Source of the DNA: Lewinellaceae bacterium
Lineage (GTDB): Bacteria; Bacteroidota; Bacteroidia; Chitinophagales; Saprospiraceae
Direction: 5' to 3'
Assembly: GCA_020636435.1 (NCBI GenBank)
Contig: JACJXX010000001.1
Span: 5,178,093-5,242,092 of the forward strand
DNA length: 64,000 nucleotides
The notes below the pieces were generated by a model. The model was not told the DNA's origin and searched no databases. It was given only the letters and a program-made list of their open reading frames with translations. Shown piece by piece: positions 18,126 to 26,869 of this stretch (its first letter is position 1; every line of letters begins with the position of its first letter). The position numbers and the translations under genes are program-made.

Positions 18126-18944
18126 ATGCATTCAGTACGGTTGGCTATTCTGGACATGTACGACGACACCCCCAATCAGGGGATGCGTTGTATCAAGGAC
18201 ATCGTTAAGCGGTTCGGGCATGTTCTGGACTGGCAGTTGTTCGACGTAAGAGGCAAGGCGGAAGTGCCCGGGCAGGAGTTTGACCTGTACATCTCCACCG
18301 GCGGGCCCGGCAGCCCGCACGACGGAGATGGGATATGGGACGCCAAATACTACGATTGGCTGCAGAGAACCTGGGAATGGAACCAGGTATCCGGCAATCC
18401 AAAGAAGCATGTGTTTTTCATCTGCCACTCTTTCCAGATGGCGGTGAAGCATTTTGGGCTGGCGGAAGTCACCCGGCGCAAGAAGATGTCCTTTGGCACT
18501 TTTCGTTGCCATAAGACTGACCACGGCATCTCCGAGCCGTTGTTCGACGGCTTGCCCAATCCATTTTTCATCGCTGATTTCCGGCTGTGGCAATGCATAC
18601 AGCCAAAGGAAGAGCGTTTTGAGCAAATGGGCGCCAGGATACTGGCGTTGGAAAAAATCCGCCCGCATGTGCCCCTGGAAAGAGCCATCATGGCCATCCG
18701 CTTCTCCGATGAATTCTTTGGGGTGCAGTTTCATCCCGAAGCCGACCCCGATGGGATGCTGGATCACTTTCTGGACCCTGAGCGCCGCAAAGACATCATA
18801 GAAAGCCACAGCGAAAAAAAATACCTGCGCATGATCGAGCACCTGAATGACTCCGACAAGATCGGGCTGACTCACGAGATCGTCCTGCCGTTGTTTCTCA
18901 ACCGTGCCATCCGGGCGGTTCAGGCGGAACTGGCCATGGCGTAA
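18126..18944 (+). CDS. Class I glutamine amidotransferase-like protein (GMP synthase-like)
   Basis: The protein has 272 residues. A class I amidotransferase domain is intact: oxyanion region ISTGGPGSPHD (57-65), nucleophile Cys100 in FFICHSFQMAV, and His203 and Glu205 in GVQFHPEADPDG. Beyond residue 210 there is an extra helical tail of about 60 residues. No synthetase domain is attached, so it may pass ammonia to a separate partner, with the neighbouring ATP-grasp enzymes as candidates. Alternatively it may act as a gamma-glutamyl hydrolase, as some stand-alone relatives do. It is 33 bases upstream of the second ligase gene, indicating co-transcription. Confidence 0.85.
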   Translation: MHSVRLAILDMYDDTPNQGMRCIKDIVKRFGHVLDWQLFDVRGKAEVPGQEFDLYISTGGPGSPHDGDGIWDAKYYDWLQRTWEWNQVSGNPKKHVFFICHSFQMAVKHFGLAEVTRRKKMSFGTFRCHKTDHGISEPLFDGLPNPFFIADFRLWQCIQPKEERFEQMGARILALEKIRPHVPLERAIMAIRFSDEFFGVQFHPEADPDGMLDHFLDPERRKDIIESHSEKKYLRMIEHLNDSDKIGLTHEIVLPLFLNRAIRAVQAELAMA

Positions 18945-18977
18945 CCACTATTCTACACACACTCTACAAAGACTATC

Positions 18978-20171
18978 ATGATCACTGAACTCAGAAAGCA
19001 GTTCAACGAAAATTTCCGGCAGGAAACTTACCAAAGCATGCTGGATCACATAGCTGGCCTGTACAATTACCGCCCGCCTTTCCGCATTGCAGAGACCCCG
19101 GTTTTCATTTCCCGGAAACTAAAAAAACAGCTACTCGAAGCCTGCCTGGAGATCACGGAAGTGATTGCCCGCCCCGACTTTAAAGACCTGTCCCGAGGAG
19201 CGCTGCTGGCGGGCCAGGAAGTGCCGGGAGAAACGCCCCACACCACTTTCCTGCAGATGGATTTTGGCATTTGCCAGGAGCCGAACGGCGAGCTGAAGCC
19301 TCAGTTGATAGAGGTGCAGGGATTTCCTTCGCTCTACTTCTACCAGGACCTGGCCGCCAACGCCTACCGGAAGTTCTATAATATCCCGGACGATGTAACC
19401 CACCTCTTTGGCGGGCTGAGCTCGGAGGAGTACATCGAAATGCTTCGCCGGGTGATCCTGGGCGATCACAAGCCGGAAAACGTCATTTTGCTGGAAGTGG
19501 AACCGGAGAAGCAAACCACTGCCATCGATTTTGTTGCCGGCAAGCATATAATCGGCCTGGAGCCGGTTTGCGTCAGCCAATTGAAGGTGGAGGGCAGAGA
19601 CGTCTTTTATGAAAAAGACGGCCGCCTCATCCAGGTAGAAAAAATATACAACCGCGTTATTTTCGATGAACTCATCAAGCGGGACGACCTTCCACGCGAA
19701 TTCTATTTCACTGAAGACCACAACGTCGAGTTCATCGGCCATCCGAACTGGTTCTTCCGCATCAGCAAGCACACCTTGCCCTTGCTGGATAGCCAGTACG
19801 TGCCCAAGTCCCACTTCCTCAATGAGGTAGATACCATCCCCGACGACCTGCACAACTACGTGCTCAAACCTCTGTACTCCTTTGCGGGTACCGGGGTGAT
19901 CATCAACCTCAACCGCCACGACATCGAAGCGATCAGCGACCCGGAAAACTACATCCTTCAGCGCAAAGTGGATTATGCCCCGGTGATCCAAACGCCTAAC
20001 GAGCCGGCCAAGTGCGAAATCCGCATGCTGATGCTGTGGGAACAGGGCACCGCGCGCCCCATTATTGTCAACAACCTGGCCCGCCTGAGTAAAGGGCTGA
20101 TGGTGGGGGTGAGGTTCAACAAAGACAAGGATTGGGTTGGGGGAAGCGTGGGGTTTTTTGAGAAGGATTGA
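18978..20171 (+). CDS. ATP-grasp-like amide ligase, probably circularly permuted
   Basis: The protein has 397 residues. The C-terminal half carries ATP-binding features: YVLKPLYSFAGTGVIINL (lysine and glycine-rich loop), NYILQRKVDY, AKCEIRMLMLWE (E-x-R) and PIIVNNLARLSKG. The N-terminal half has FLQMDFGICQ and PQLIEVQGFPSLYFYQ. These resemble the metal-binding strand that ends an ordinary ATP-grasp domain, so the order looks permuted as in glutathionylspermidine synthetase-like enzymes. The likely reaction is ATP-dependent amide bond formation. Substrate unknown. It is the last gene of the cluster and converges on the K+ channel gene. Confidence 0.75.
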   Translation: MITELRKQFNENFRQETYQSMLDHIAGLYNYRPPFRIAETPVFISRKLKKQLLEACLEITEVIARPDFKDLSRGALLAGQEVPGETPHTTFLQMDFGICQEPNGELKPQLIEVQGFPSLYFYQDLAANAYRKFYNIPDDVTHLFGGLSSEEYIEMLRRVILGDHKPENVILLEVEPEKQTTAIDFVAGKHIIGLEPVCVSQLKVEGRDVFYEKDGRLIQVEKIYNRVIFDELIKRDDLPREFYFTEDHNVEFIGHPNWFFRISKHTLPLLDSQYVPKSHFLNEVDTIPDDLHNYVLKPLYSFAGTGVIINLNRHDIEAISDPENYILQRKVDYAPVIQTPNEPAKCEIRMLMLWEQGTARPIIVNNLARLSKGLMVGVRFNKDKDWVGGSVGFFEKD

Positions 20172-20218
20172 GTGGCTTGGCTGCCGGCAATAGCAATCCA
20201 ACAATCCCTGCCTGCCCG

Positions 20219-20262
20219 CCCATACGGGCCCGTATGGGTATGGGTATGGGTATGGGTAGGGC
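20219..20262. repeat. Perfect 20-bp palindrome plus GTATGG hexamer repeats
   Basis: CCCATACGGGCCCGTATGGG at 20219-20238 runs into about four GTATGG units. It is flanked by inverted CCTGCCTGCC and GGCAGGCAGG arms. It lies between two convergent genes and could form a strong hairpin that terminates both. Confidence 0.6.
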
Positions 20263-20312
20263 AGGCAGGCAACAAGACAACAATCCAGCAATCCAACAAT
20301 CCAACACCCCTC

Positions 20313-21404
20313 CTACATAATCTTCTCCGGATAATGCTCCAGATAATACCGCAGCTGTTCCAGTTGCCGGTTGCTGCCCAGCACAATAAAGCTGGACCCC
20401 GGGCTGAGCACGGTATTGGGAGAGGGGTTGACCTCATAATGCCCGTCGGGCGCTTTGTAGCCGATGACGTTGGCGCCGGTCGTTTCGCGGATATTGAGCT
20501 GGTTGAGGGAACGGCCCTTGCATTCGCCGGGCAGGTGTTCATACGTTACTTCTTCGAAGCCGATATCGGAGCGGTATTCGTTGGTGATGAAGGAAAAGAA
20601 CTCTACGGCGCCCGGTTTGCTCACCAGGGTGGCCATGTAGAAACCGCCGATCTGTTCCGGCATTACGACGTGGTCGGCCCCGGCCATGAATAATTTCTTC
20701 TGCGATTTAGGGTCTTTGGCGCGGCTGATGATGTTGAGCCTGGGGTTGATCTGCCGGGCGGACAGCACGACGAACACGTTGTCGGAATCGTCGGGCAGAG
20801 CAGAGATGAGAGCCTTTGCCCGCTTGATGCCCGCCCGGAGCAGGGCGTCGTCGTGCGTGGCGTCTTCTTCCAGGTACAGGATTTTTTCTTCGCTTTTTTG
20901 CAGTTGTTCTATCCTGGAGGGATCTACATCCAGGACGACGAAAGGCAGCTTGTGCTTTTCAAAATGCAGGGCGATCTCCCGCCCGTACTTGCCAAAGCCG
21001 CACAAAATAATGTGCCCTTCCAGTTTATCGATGGAGCTGTTGATCAGGTTAGTATGCATGTTCTTAAAGATTTCTCCTTGAATGACATAATAGGAAAAGG
21101 CTGCCAACACATAGGCAAAGATGCCGATATTGGCAATGATAAGGCCGGAAGTGAATACCCTGCCGGCGGGGCTCAGCGGTTGAACCTCACTAAAACCTAC
21201 CGTAGATATGGTGATCACCATCATGTAAAAGGCATCGATCAGGCCGTAGCCTTCGAGGGCCATGTACCCCCCCATGCCAATAATAAACTCCATCAGCATC
21301 AGGGCGATAGCTACCCGTATACTGAGAAAAGAAGAAGGTACCGTATATATATTAGTTCTCAGCATTACTCTGTTTTCTTTTTCAGGGCTGTTGATGAAAA
21401 TCAT
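20313..21404 (-). CDS. Potassium channel with RCK (TrkA-N/TrkA-C) regulatory domains
   Basis: The protein has 363 residues. Two transmembrane helices (about 29-50 and 80-105) flank a pore loop with the filter TVGF at 68-71 (TISTVGFSEV), a common variant of TVGYGD. A TrkA-N/RCK domain follows with the Rossmann motif ILCGFGKYGREIA near residue 133 and VVLDVDPSR. A TrkA-C domain occupies about residues 265-355. Channels of this type are gated by cytoplasmic ligands such as nucleotides or Ca2+. It is a single gene. An alternative start at Met14 (21365) would shorten the cytoplasmic leader. Confidence 0.92.
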   Translation of the reverse strand: MIFINSPEKENRVMLRTNIYTVPSSFLSIRVAIALMLMEFIIGMGGYMALEGYGLIDAFYMMVITISTVGFSEVQPLSPAGRVFTSGLIIANIGIFAYVLAAFSYYVIQGEIFKNMHTNLINSSIDKLEGHIILCGFGKYGREIALHFEKHKLPFVVLDVDPSRIEQLQKSEEKILYLEEDATHDDALLRAGIKRAKALISALPDDSDNVFVVLSARQINPRLNIISRAKDPKSQKKLFMAGADHVVMPEQIGGFYMATLVSKPGAVEFFSFITNEYRSDIGFEEVTYEHLPGECKGRSLNQLNIRETTGANVIGYKAPDGHYEVNPSPNTVLSPGSSFIVLGSNRQLEQLRYYLEHYPEKIM

Positions 21405-21563
21405 GCATTCCGGCTGACCACCATCAACGCAGCCTTCCCGCCTTTCTCTTAACTTATTGCCTATGCCAGCACCAAAATACGGCCAGGCGGGTTAATGCGC
21501 AACTCCGATTGGCTTTCATTTCGCGGCAACCTGTTATCAGTGCTAAATTTAAAGCTTTACCCC

Positions 21564-22775
21564 ATGAAACGTTTTCCGATTGTATTCCTATTGTTCTTTA
21601 TTACGCCGGCGGGTGCTCAGCTGCCTTCAGGGATAGGCGAACTGGCTGCGGCTCATACTAAAAAAGGGCGTAATCCCGGGCTGGTTGTCGCGCTTGTTGA
21701 AGGAAACCAGGTTTATTACCAGGGCTACGGCCAGGTAAGCCGCCATGAGGCGGCAAGCCCGGATGAGCATACCCTGTTTGAACTGGGCGCCCTTACCGGC
21801 GTTTTCACCACTACCCTGATGACACAACAGGCGATGGAGGGCAAATTCGGCCTGGGCAACCCGATCAATCCTTATTTGCCCAAAGGAGCCGATGCTCCGG
21901 CATTTCATCCCCAGCGGTGCGTTGAGGTGGTGTTGCCGGTCAATCCCTCCGGGCGGCCGGAGCGCATCCTGAGCTGTACCCCCGATCCGCTGGGCGAAGA
22001 AGTGTGCATTGCTTTTTGCGACCTGGCGACGCACACCTCCGGCCTGCCCAATTCCGGCCACGGCCTGTACGACTGGCACCCCATCGGCACGGCGGCCTAC
22101 CTGCAAGGGCCCAGGGAGGGCTTTGCCAAACGTGACCTCTATTTTCAAATTGCGGAATACCCCCTTAGAGCCCAGCCCGGTTCCGGTTTTCACTTCTCCA
22201 ATATTGGCATCGCCCTGGCCGGGCAACTGCTCAGCGATATGAACGGGCTGCCCTTCGAAGAACTGCTGGAACAGGAACTCCTGCGCCCGCTGGGCATGAA
22301 CAATACTTTCTTCCACCTGCCCGCCGGGCAAAGCGGCCGGCTCGCTCAAGGATACGATAGCAAAGGCAAACCGGCGCCTCATTGGACCTTCGACGGCCTG
22401 GCGCCGGCGGCAGGGCTGAAATCGACCGCTCAAGATCTGGCTGCTTTCGTAATGGCCAATTTGAAAACGGGCGATTCCAGGCGTTCGGCTGTGATGGAGC
22501 AGGCGCAGCAGGCAAGAGTAGACGTGAAGTTTCCAGGCCTGTTGCGGCCGACAGAAGCTGGGTACGGCTGGTTGATCTCCAAACTGACCCCACAATCCAA
22601 CCAACCAGTGGTATGGATGTATGGCGGGACGGCAGGCTTCCGGGCCTTTATCGGTTTTATCAAAGATGCGCGGATAGGGGTAGTGCTCCTGTCTAATTCC
22701 GCCGGCGATATCCGCGAACTGGGCTTTGAGATGTTGGAAAAACAATACAGCGGGCAACGGGCTTCAAATAAATAA
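21564..22775 (+). CDS. Serine hydrolase/beta-lactamase-fold protein lacking catalytic residues
   Basis: The protein has 403 residues from the ATG at 21564, which gives a good signal peptide (FPIVFLLFFITPAGA). The overall fold matches class C beta-lactamase/penicillin-binding protein homologues: LFELGALTGVFTTTLMTQQ, GLGNPINPYLP, LATHTSGLP, LLRPLGMNNTFF and AAGLKSTAQDLAAF. The SxxK motif, normally G-S-x-x-K at this point, is GALTG, with Ala76 and Gly79. The usual YxN is FSN (211-213). The last motif reads YGGTAGF. It is therefore probably an exported non-catalytic homologue, perhaps binding peptidoglycan or a partner. The upstream in-frame start at 21495 is unlikely. Confidence 0.85.
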   Translation: MKRFPIVFLLFFITPAGAQLPSGIGELAAAHTKKGRNPGLVVALVEGNQVYYQGYGQVSRHEAASPDEHTLFELGALTGVFTTTLMTQQAMEGKFGLGNPINPYLPKGADAPAFHPQRCVEVVLPVNPSGRPERILSCTPDPLGEEVCIAFCDLATHTSGLPNSGHGLYDWHPIGTAAYLQGPREGFAKRDLYFQIAEYPLRAQPGSGFHFSNIGIALAGQLLSDMNGLPFEELLEQELLRPLGMNNTFFHLPAGQSGRLAQGYDSKGKPAPHWTFDGLAPAAGLKSTAQDLAAFVMANLKTGDSRRSAVMEQAQQARVDVKFPGLLRPTEAGYGWLISKLTPQSNQPVVWMYGGTAGFRAFIGFIKDARIGVVLLSNSAGDIRELGFEMLEKQYSGQRASNK

Positions 22776-22796
22776 GGGCTTCCGGAGAAGCCCTTA
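22773..22796 (+). terminator. Hairpin at the serine-hydrolase-like gene stop
   Basis: TAAGGGCTTC and GAAGCCCTTA form a perfect 10-bp stem with a CGGA tetraloop that begins in the stop codon. No T tract follows, so intrinsic termination is uncertain. Confidence 0.5.
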
Positions 22797-23667
22797 CAGC
22801 GGAAAAGAGTAAAAAAGGCGATAAAGTCTGGTTGTGGATATAATGGAATAATAGCACTTTCCGAGTACCGTCTTTGGGATCATCGCCCCGTGCCGGGAAA
22901 AAGGCAGCGGCGGGGTGTGTTGCCTTTTCCCGCCGGCTGCTGGTTCAAACTACTCTCTCAATGGTTCGTGCAAGTTTGTTTTCATCGGTTTTCTGAAACC
23001 GTGCGCGAAAAGCATGATTCAGAACAGAAAGGGGGGCCGTGAAGGAACGCCTCGCGGCGCCCTTCACGGTAGGGGGGGGTAGATTGTTTCAAAAGGCGGT
23101 TTGGGTGACAATTGTTTCCTTTGGGGCATGCCGGTTTGCGGCATTGGGCGCCTGGGGCTATGCAGGGAAAACATAGCGAAAAAAAACAGTGTGTTTTCTC
23201 ACAGTATGCCCTTATGAAAGGGCAAGACTGCCGGCAACTGCATTGCCGTGGAATAATGAATTACAATGGGATAAATAAAGTGCCACAACGGGCAATAGAA
23301 AGGTAAAGGTATGAGCCATTCAGGGAATTGTGGGTTTTGATCAATCTTAATTCTGGCGTGTAGAGTGGTGCTTCGATAAGGAGATTTTGTTGAAGTATTA
23401 GGGTTTGTTGATCAAAAGAACAACTAGTTAACGGGGCGGCTGGAATATGTATTGTATACAGTTGAAAAAAAATAATTTTTTTTTCAGGGCAGGGTTTGCC
23501 TTTGCGCCCAAAACGTGAATCATCCCATATTCTGGACACTAAAACACGGATGACGCAGATGGAGCGGATGCTAACGGCAATCCGCGAAAACCCTTTGAAT
23601 CCGTGTCATCCGTGTTCTATTCCTCAAATTCGGGATGATTCCTGTTTGGAAACAGTTCAACCCAAGT
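22797..23667. other. 870-base intergenic region with strong secondary structure
   Basis: No convincing gene was found. The region holds a GC-rich inverted pair near 22892-22944 (GCCGGGAAAAAGGCA against TGCCTTTTCCCGCCGGC). A hairpin at about 23037-23071 has arms CCGTGAAGG and CCTTCACGG. At 23543-23560 and 23599-23616 lies an inverted repeat of AACACGGATGAC. Short frames here lack motifs. A structured RNA cannot be excluded, but none was recognised. Confidence 0.45.
23543..23616. repeat. AACACGGATGAC inverted repeat
   Basis: The left arm AACACGGATGACGCAGAT and the right arm ATCCGTGTCATCCGTGTT pair imperfectly around a 38-base centre. It resembles short dispersed intergenic palindromes. Only this copy was noticed in the window. 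Confidence 0.55.
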
Positions 23668-25089
23668 CTACCAATTCCTCGGGATCTTGAGCGTATTACC
23701 GGGTTTTAGTTTATGGTTGGGAGGAATGCGGTTGAGCGTGATGAGCGCCGGCAGGGTGGCGCCGGGGATTTGGCGATAAATCCGCTCCAGCGTGCCTTTG
23801 TCCTGAACGATATACACCAACTTCTGGAAAGCCGGATCCAGGTTTTCCCGGAGGGGTTGGAGTTGCCGGCTTTCTATGGCTATAGAGGGAGCTATGGGCA
23901 GGGCTTCCATCTTTTCCAGGGGCTTGAAGCGCTTGAACTCTTTGGGTTGATAAATGAGCAGTTTCTGCCCTTCTTTCAATTCCGTAGACCGCAGCCCGTT
24001 CCAGGCTATGATTTGGTGGACAGTGCATTTCAATTCCTTGGCGATCTTTTTCAGGTTCTCTCCTTTTTTGACCACATAAGTTTGCCGGATGTACTTCTCC
24101 TTCCAGTTTTCCTGCGGCTTTTGCACAACCACCGGCGAGTCGTCGAAGAAATGGTCGGCCAGGTGATCCGGCCGTTCTGCTTCCAGGTAGTCTTTAAATG
24201 CCGGCATTACTCTTTTGGGCAAGATGAGGTAGTTGCCTTTCTGGTTCTGAGGAATTACCTCTTTTTTATAGGCTGGGTTCAACATCTCGATTGCCTCCAG
24301 CGACAAGCCGGTGAGCTGGGCAATACGGTGAAAACTGAAGCCGTCATAAACTTTCACCGTTTCGGTAATCTGATAATCCAGCGCCGGATAATCGGGGATG
24401 ATCTCGTGTTCTTTGTAATATTCCATCAGGTAAGTGGCCGCGATGTAGGCCGGGATGTAGTTGCGCGTTTCGCGGGGCATGTAGCGGCGGATGCGCCAGA
24501 AGTTCTTGCTGCGCCCCCGCTTTATGGCACGGCTTACCCGGCCGGAGCCGCCATTGTACGCGGCCAGAGCGAGCGCCCAGTCTCCGAATTTGTCGTACTG
24601 GCGCGAAAGGTAATCCAGCGCCGCCGCCGTTGCTTTGTTCGGATCCTTGCGTTCGTCGACGAATTCATCGATCAACAGGCCGTACTCCTTTGCCGTCTCG
24701 GGCATGAACTGCCAAAGGCCAACCGCGCCTACCGGAGAACCGGCGTGGGGGTAAAGGGCGGACTCCACCACCGGCAGGTATTTGAGTTTGTCCGGCATGC
24801 CGCGCTTTTGCAGGTATTCTTCAATGAGGGGGAAGTACAGTACCGTGCGCCCCAAAATGCGCTCGGTCTTGTCGCGCTTCCAGAACAGGTATCCTTTGAT
24901 GTATCCTTTTACAACGGAATTATAGCGGTTTTCCACCAGAGGGTTTTCGATGGACTTCAGCCGTTCGATCACCAACTCCTCATCGAAAACCGGGTCGCCT
25001 TCAGCCTGCAGAAAAAGGGGGTAGAAAAATAGAAGGGCGAATCCCGCCACCAGAGAAAGGAAGTTTCTCGCGGTATATGGTTCCATCAT
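23668..25089 (-). CDS. MltD-type lytic murein transglycosylase with LysM domains
   Basis: The protein has 473 residues from the ATG at 25089, which gives a signal peptide (FLSLVAGFALLFFYPLFLQA). The open frame extends upstream without a plausible leader. An SLT domain follows, with catalytic Glu109 in YLPVVESALYP, then VGLWQFMPETAKEYGL, ALAAYNGGSGRV and RETRNYIPAYIAATYL. C-terminal LysM-like repeats include YVVKKGENLKKIAKELKC near residue 350 and a second near the end (VYIVQDKGTLERIYRQ). The enzyme cleaves peptidoglycan to 1,6-anhydromuropeptides in the periplasm and binds glycan through LysM. It is a single gene; a candidate promoter is at 25243-25250. Confidence 0.92.
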   Translation of the reverse strand: MMEPYTARNFLSLVAGFALLFFYPLFLQAEGDPVFDEELVIERLKSIENPLVENRYNSVVKGYIKGYLFWKRDKTERILGRTVLYFPLIEEYLQKRGMPDKLKYLPVVESALYPHAGSPVGAVGLWQFMPETAKEYGLLIDEFVDERKDPNKATAAALDYLSRQYDKFGDWALALAAYNGGSGRVSRAIKRGRSKNFWRIRRYMPRETRNYIPAYIAATYLMEYYKEHEIIPDYPALDYQITETVKVYDGFSFHRIAQLTGLSLEAIEMLNPAYKKEVIPQNQKGNYLILPKRVMPAFKDYLEAERPDHLADHFFDDSPVVVQKPQENWKEKYIRQTYVVKKGENLKKIAKELKCTVHQIIAWNGLRSTELKEGQKLLIYQPKEFKRFKPLEKMEALPIAPSIAIESRQLQPLRENLDPAFQKLVYIVQDKGTLERIYRQIPGATLPALITLNRIPPNHKLKPGNTLKIPRNW

Positions 25090-25242
25090 ACTGGAGTTAG
25101 TTAAAAAATAATACCAGCGTCGAAAACCTGAGGGGCTGGTACCTTGCGCCATCGCAATACGTTCGTTATACGATGGGAGACAGCTTTGGTTGCATCGCCG
25201 TCTTAAGGGAGGATTCCGCCAAAAACAGAAAACCCCATTATA

Positions 25243-25250
25243 CAAATCTA
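25243..25250 (-). promoter_or_regulatory. Candidate -7 box for the MltD-type gene
   Basis: On the minus strand the sequence reads TAGATTTG, matching TAnnTTTG. It lies about 150 bases upstream of the start at 25089. No clear -33 TTTG was found. The rest of 25090-25426 holds only a direct repeat of GACGATCGC near 25358-25379 and no gene. Confidence 0.35.
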
Positions 25251-25426
25251 AGCAATCATTTCGGTAAGCTAATCTTATCATGGCATTTAGTTACCAACAA
25301 TTTAGCCTGGGCTAAGGATGTGATGTCGGCTGGCGATTCTCGCATACGCTGCTTTGACGATCGCCTGTCGACGATCGCAAAGCCCCGGCAGGCTTAAGTT
25401 GACGACATTGCGAAAAGGTTGCCTGC

Positions 25427-26869
25427 TCACTTTTTTTCCAGCCCCATAACGGCCTTTCCAAAGGACAACAGCCTGGCCTCTTCCAACTTCGGTGCCATGA
25501 ATTGAATGCCCACCGGCATGCCGCCTGCATCCTCCCCTGCCGGCAGGCAAAGGGCGGGAATGCCTGCCATATTGGCCTGCACAGTGAAAATATCGGCCAG
25601 GTACATGGCCACGGGGTCGTCCATCTTTTCGCCCAATGCCCAGGCCGTGCCGGGAGCGGCGGGCATGAGGATGAAGTCGTAATCCTGAAAAATTTCGTCG
25701 GTCTTGTCTTTGATGAGGCGGCGCACCTTTTGCGCCTTGGAGTAGTAGGCGTCGTAATAACCGGCGCTGAGCACAAAAGTCCCCAGCATGATCCGGCGCT
25801 TGACCTCGGCGCCAAAACCTTCGGTACGCGACTTTTGGTAGGTGCTCAACAGATCCGTGGCGTTGGGGCTGCGGTAGCCGTAACGAATGCCGTCGTAGCG
25901 GGACAGGTTAGTGGACGCCTCGGCTGTGGTCAATACGTAGTAAGCAGGGATGATGTAGTCGAGGTATTCAAAATCGACACCCTCCACCTCGTGCCCGGCC
26001 TGGCGCAACTGCCCGATCAGCCTCTGGCAAACGGCTTTGGTGCCTGGGTCGAGGCTGGGGTGCTCCAGGGCGGTATTGAAATAGGCGATCTTGGCCTTTT
26101 TGCCAAAATGGAGAAGCTGAGTGTAAGCGGGCGCCGGTTTCTGGATAGCCGTGCTGTCCATGCCATCCGGCCCGGCCATGATCTCGAGCAGCAGGGCCGC
26201 ATCGTCAATGGAATGGGACAGTATGCCGATCTGGTCGAAAGAAGAGCCGTAGGCCAGCAGGCCGTAGCGGGAGATGCGCCCGTACGTGGGCTTAAAGCCG
26301 AACACCCCACAGAAGGCCGCCGGCTGCCGCACGGAGCCGCCGGTATCAGAGCCCAGGGAAGCCAGGCAGGTATCGGCCTGAACGGCTACGGCCGAGCCGC
26401 CGGAGGAACCGCCCGGCACCTTGTCTGGGTCGGCGGCGTTCCGGGTGGGCCCGTAGACAGAGGTTTCATTGCTGGACCCCATGGCGAACTCGTCGCAATT
26501 CACCCGCCCGATCAGGATGGCATCCTCCGCGAGCAGGCGTTCGATAGCAGTAGCCGAGAAAAGAGAAGTGAAACCTTCCAGAATTTTTGAGCCGGCGGTG
26601 ACGCCATGATCTTTATAGCAGATCACATCCTTGTGCGAAAGCACCATGCCGAAGAGGCGGCCTGCGGCTTCCGGGTTTTCCCGCCAGCGGGCGTCGAGCC
26701 GGCGGGCGCGCTCCAGTGCCTCCCCGGCGTAAACTTCTACATAGGCGTTGAGGCGCTTCGTGGTTTCTATTTGGGAAAGGTAGTATTGCACCACCCCTTC
26801 GCAGCTCTCATTGCCCGCTCGTATGGCCTCCTGAATTTGTTGTAGCGTTGTGTATTTTGGCATGCTCAT
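25427..26869 (-). CDS. gatA: Asp-tRNA(Asn)/Glu-tRNA(Gln) amidotransferase subunit A
   Basis: The protein has 480 residues from the ATG at 26869, which overlaps the upstream stop in an ATGA arrangement. It is an amidase-signature enzyme with the full Ser-cisSer-Lys triad: Lys80 in LSHKDVICYKDHG, Ser155 in VPGGSSGGSA and Ser179 in LGSDTGGSVRQPA. The substrate-channel segment CGVFGFKPTYGRISRYGL and the NCDEFAMGSSNE motif are specific to GatA rather than generic amidases. It hydrolyses glutamine and channels ammonia to GatB for transamidation of misacylated tRNA. gatB and gatC are not adjacent. It is coupled to the small exported protein upstream. Confidence 0.95.
   Translation of the reverse strand: MSMPKYTTLQQIQEAIRAGNESCEGVVQYYLSQIETTKRLNAYVEVYAGEALERARRLDARWRENPEAAGRLFGMVLSHKDVICYKDHGVTAGSKILEGFTSLFSATAIERLLAEDAILIGRVNCDEFAMGSSNETSVYGPTRNAADPDKVPGGSSGGSAVAVQADTCLASLGSDTGGSVRQPAAFCGVFGFKPTYGRISRYGLLAYGSSFDQIGILSHSIDDAALLLEIMAGPDGMDSTAIQKPAPAYTQLLHFGKKAKIAYFNTALEHPSLDPGTKAVCQRLIGQLRQAGHEVEGVDFEYLDYIIPAYYVLTTAEASTNLSRYDGIRYGYRSPNATDLLSTYQKSRTEGFGAEVKRRIMLGTFVLSAGYYDAYYSKAQKVRRLIKDKTDEIFQDYDFILMPAAPGTAWALGEKMDDPVAMYLADIFTVQANMAGIPALCLPAGEDAGGMPVGIQFMAPKLEEARLLSFGKAVMGLEKK

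Noticed and set aside
20219..20262. CRISPR or tandem-array candidate from the GTATGG repeats
   Set aside because: The units are only six bases long with no spacers. It is a simple repeat beside a palindrome.
22930..22980. Possible tRNA T-arm (GGTTCAAACT)
   Set aside because: No acceptor stem or anticodon arm could be built around it.
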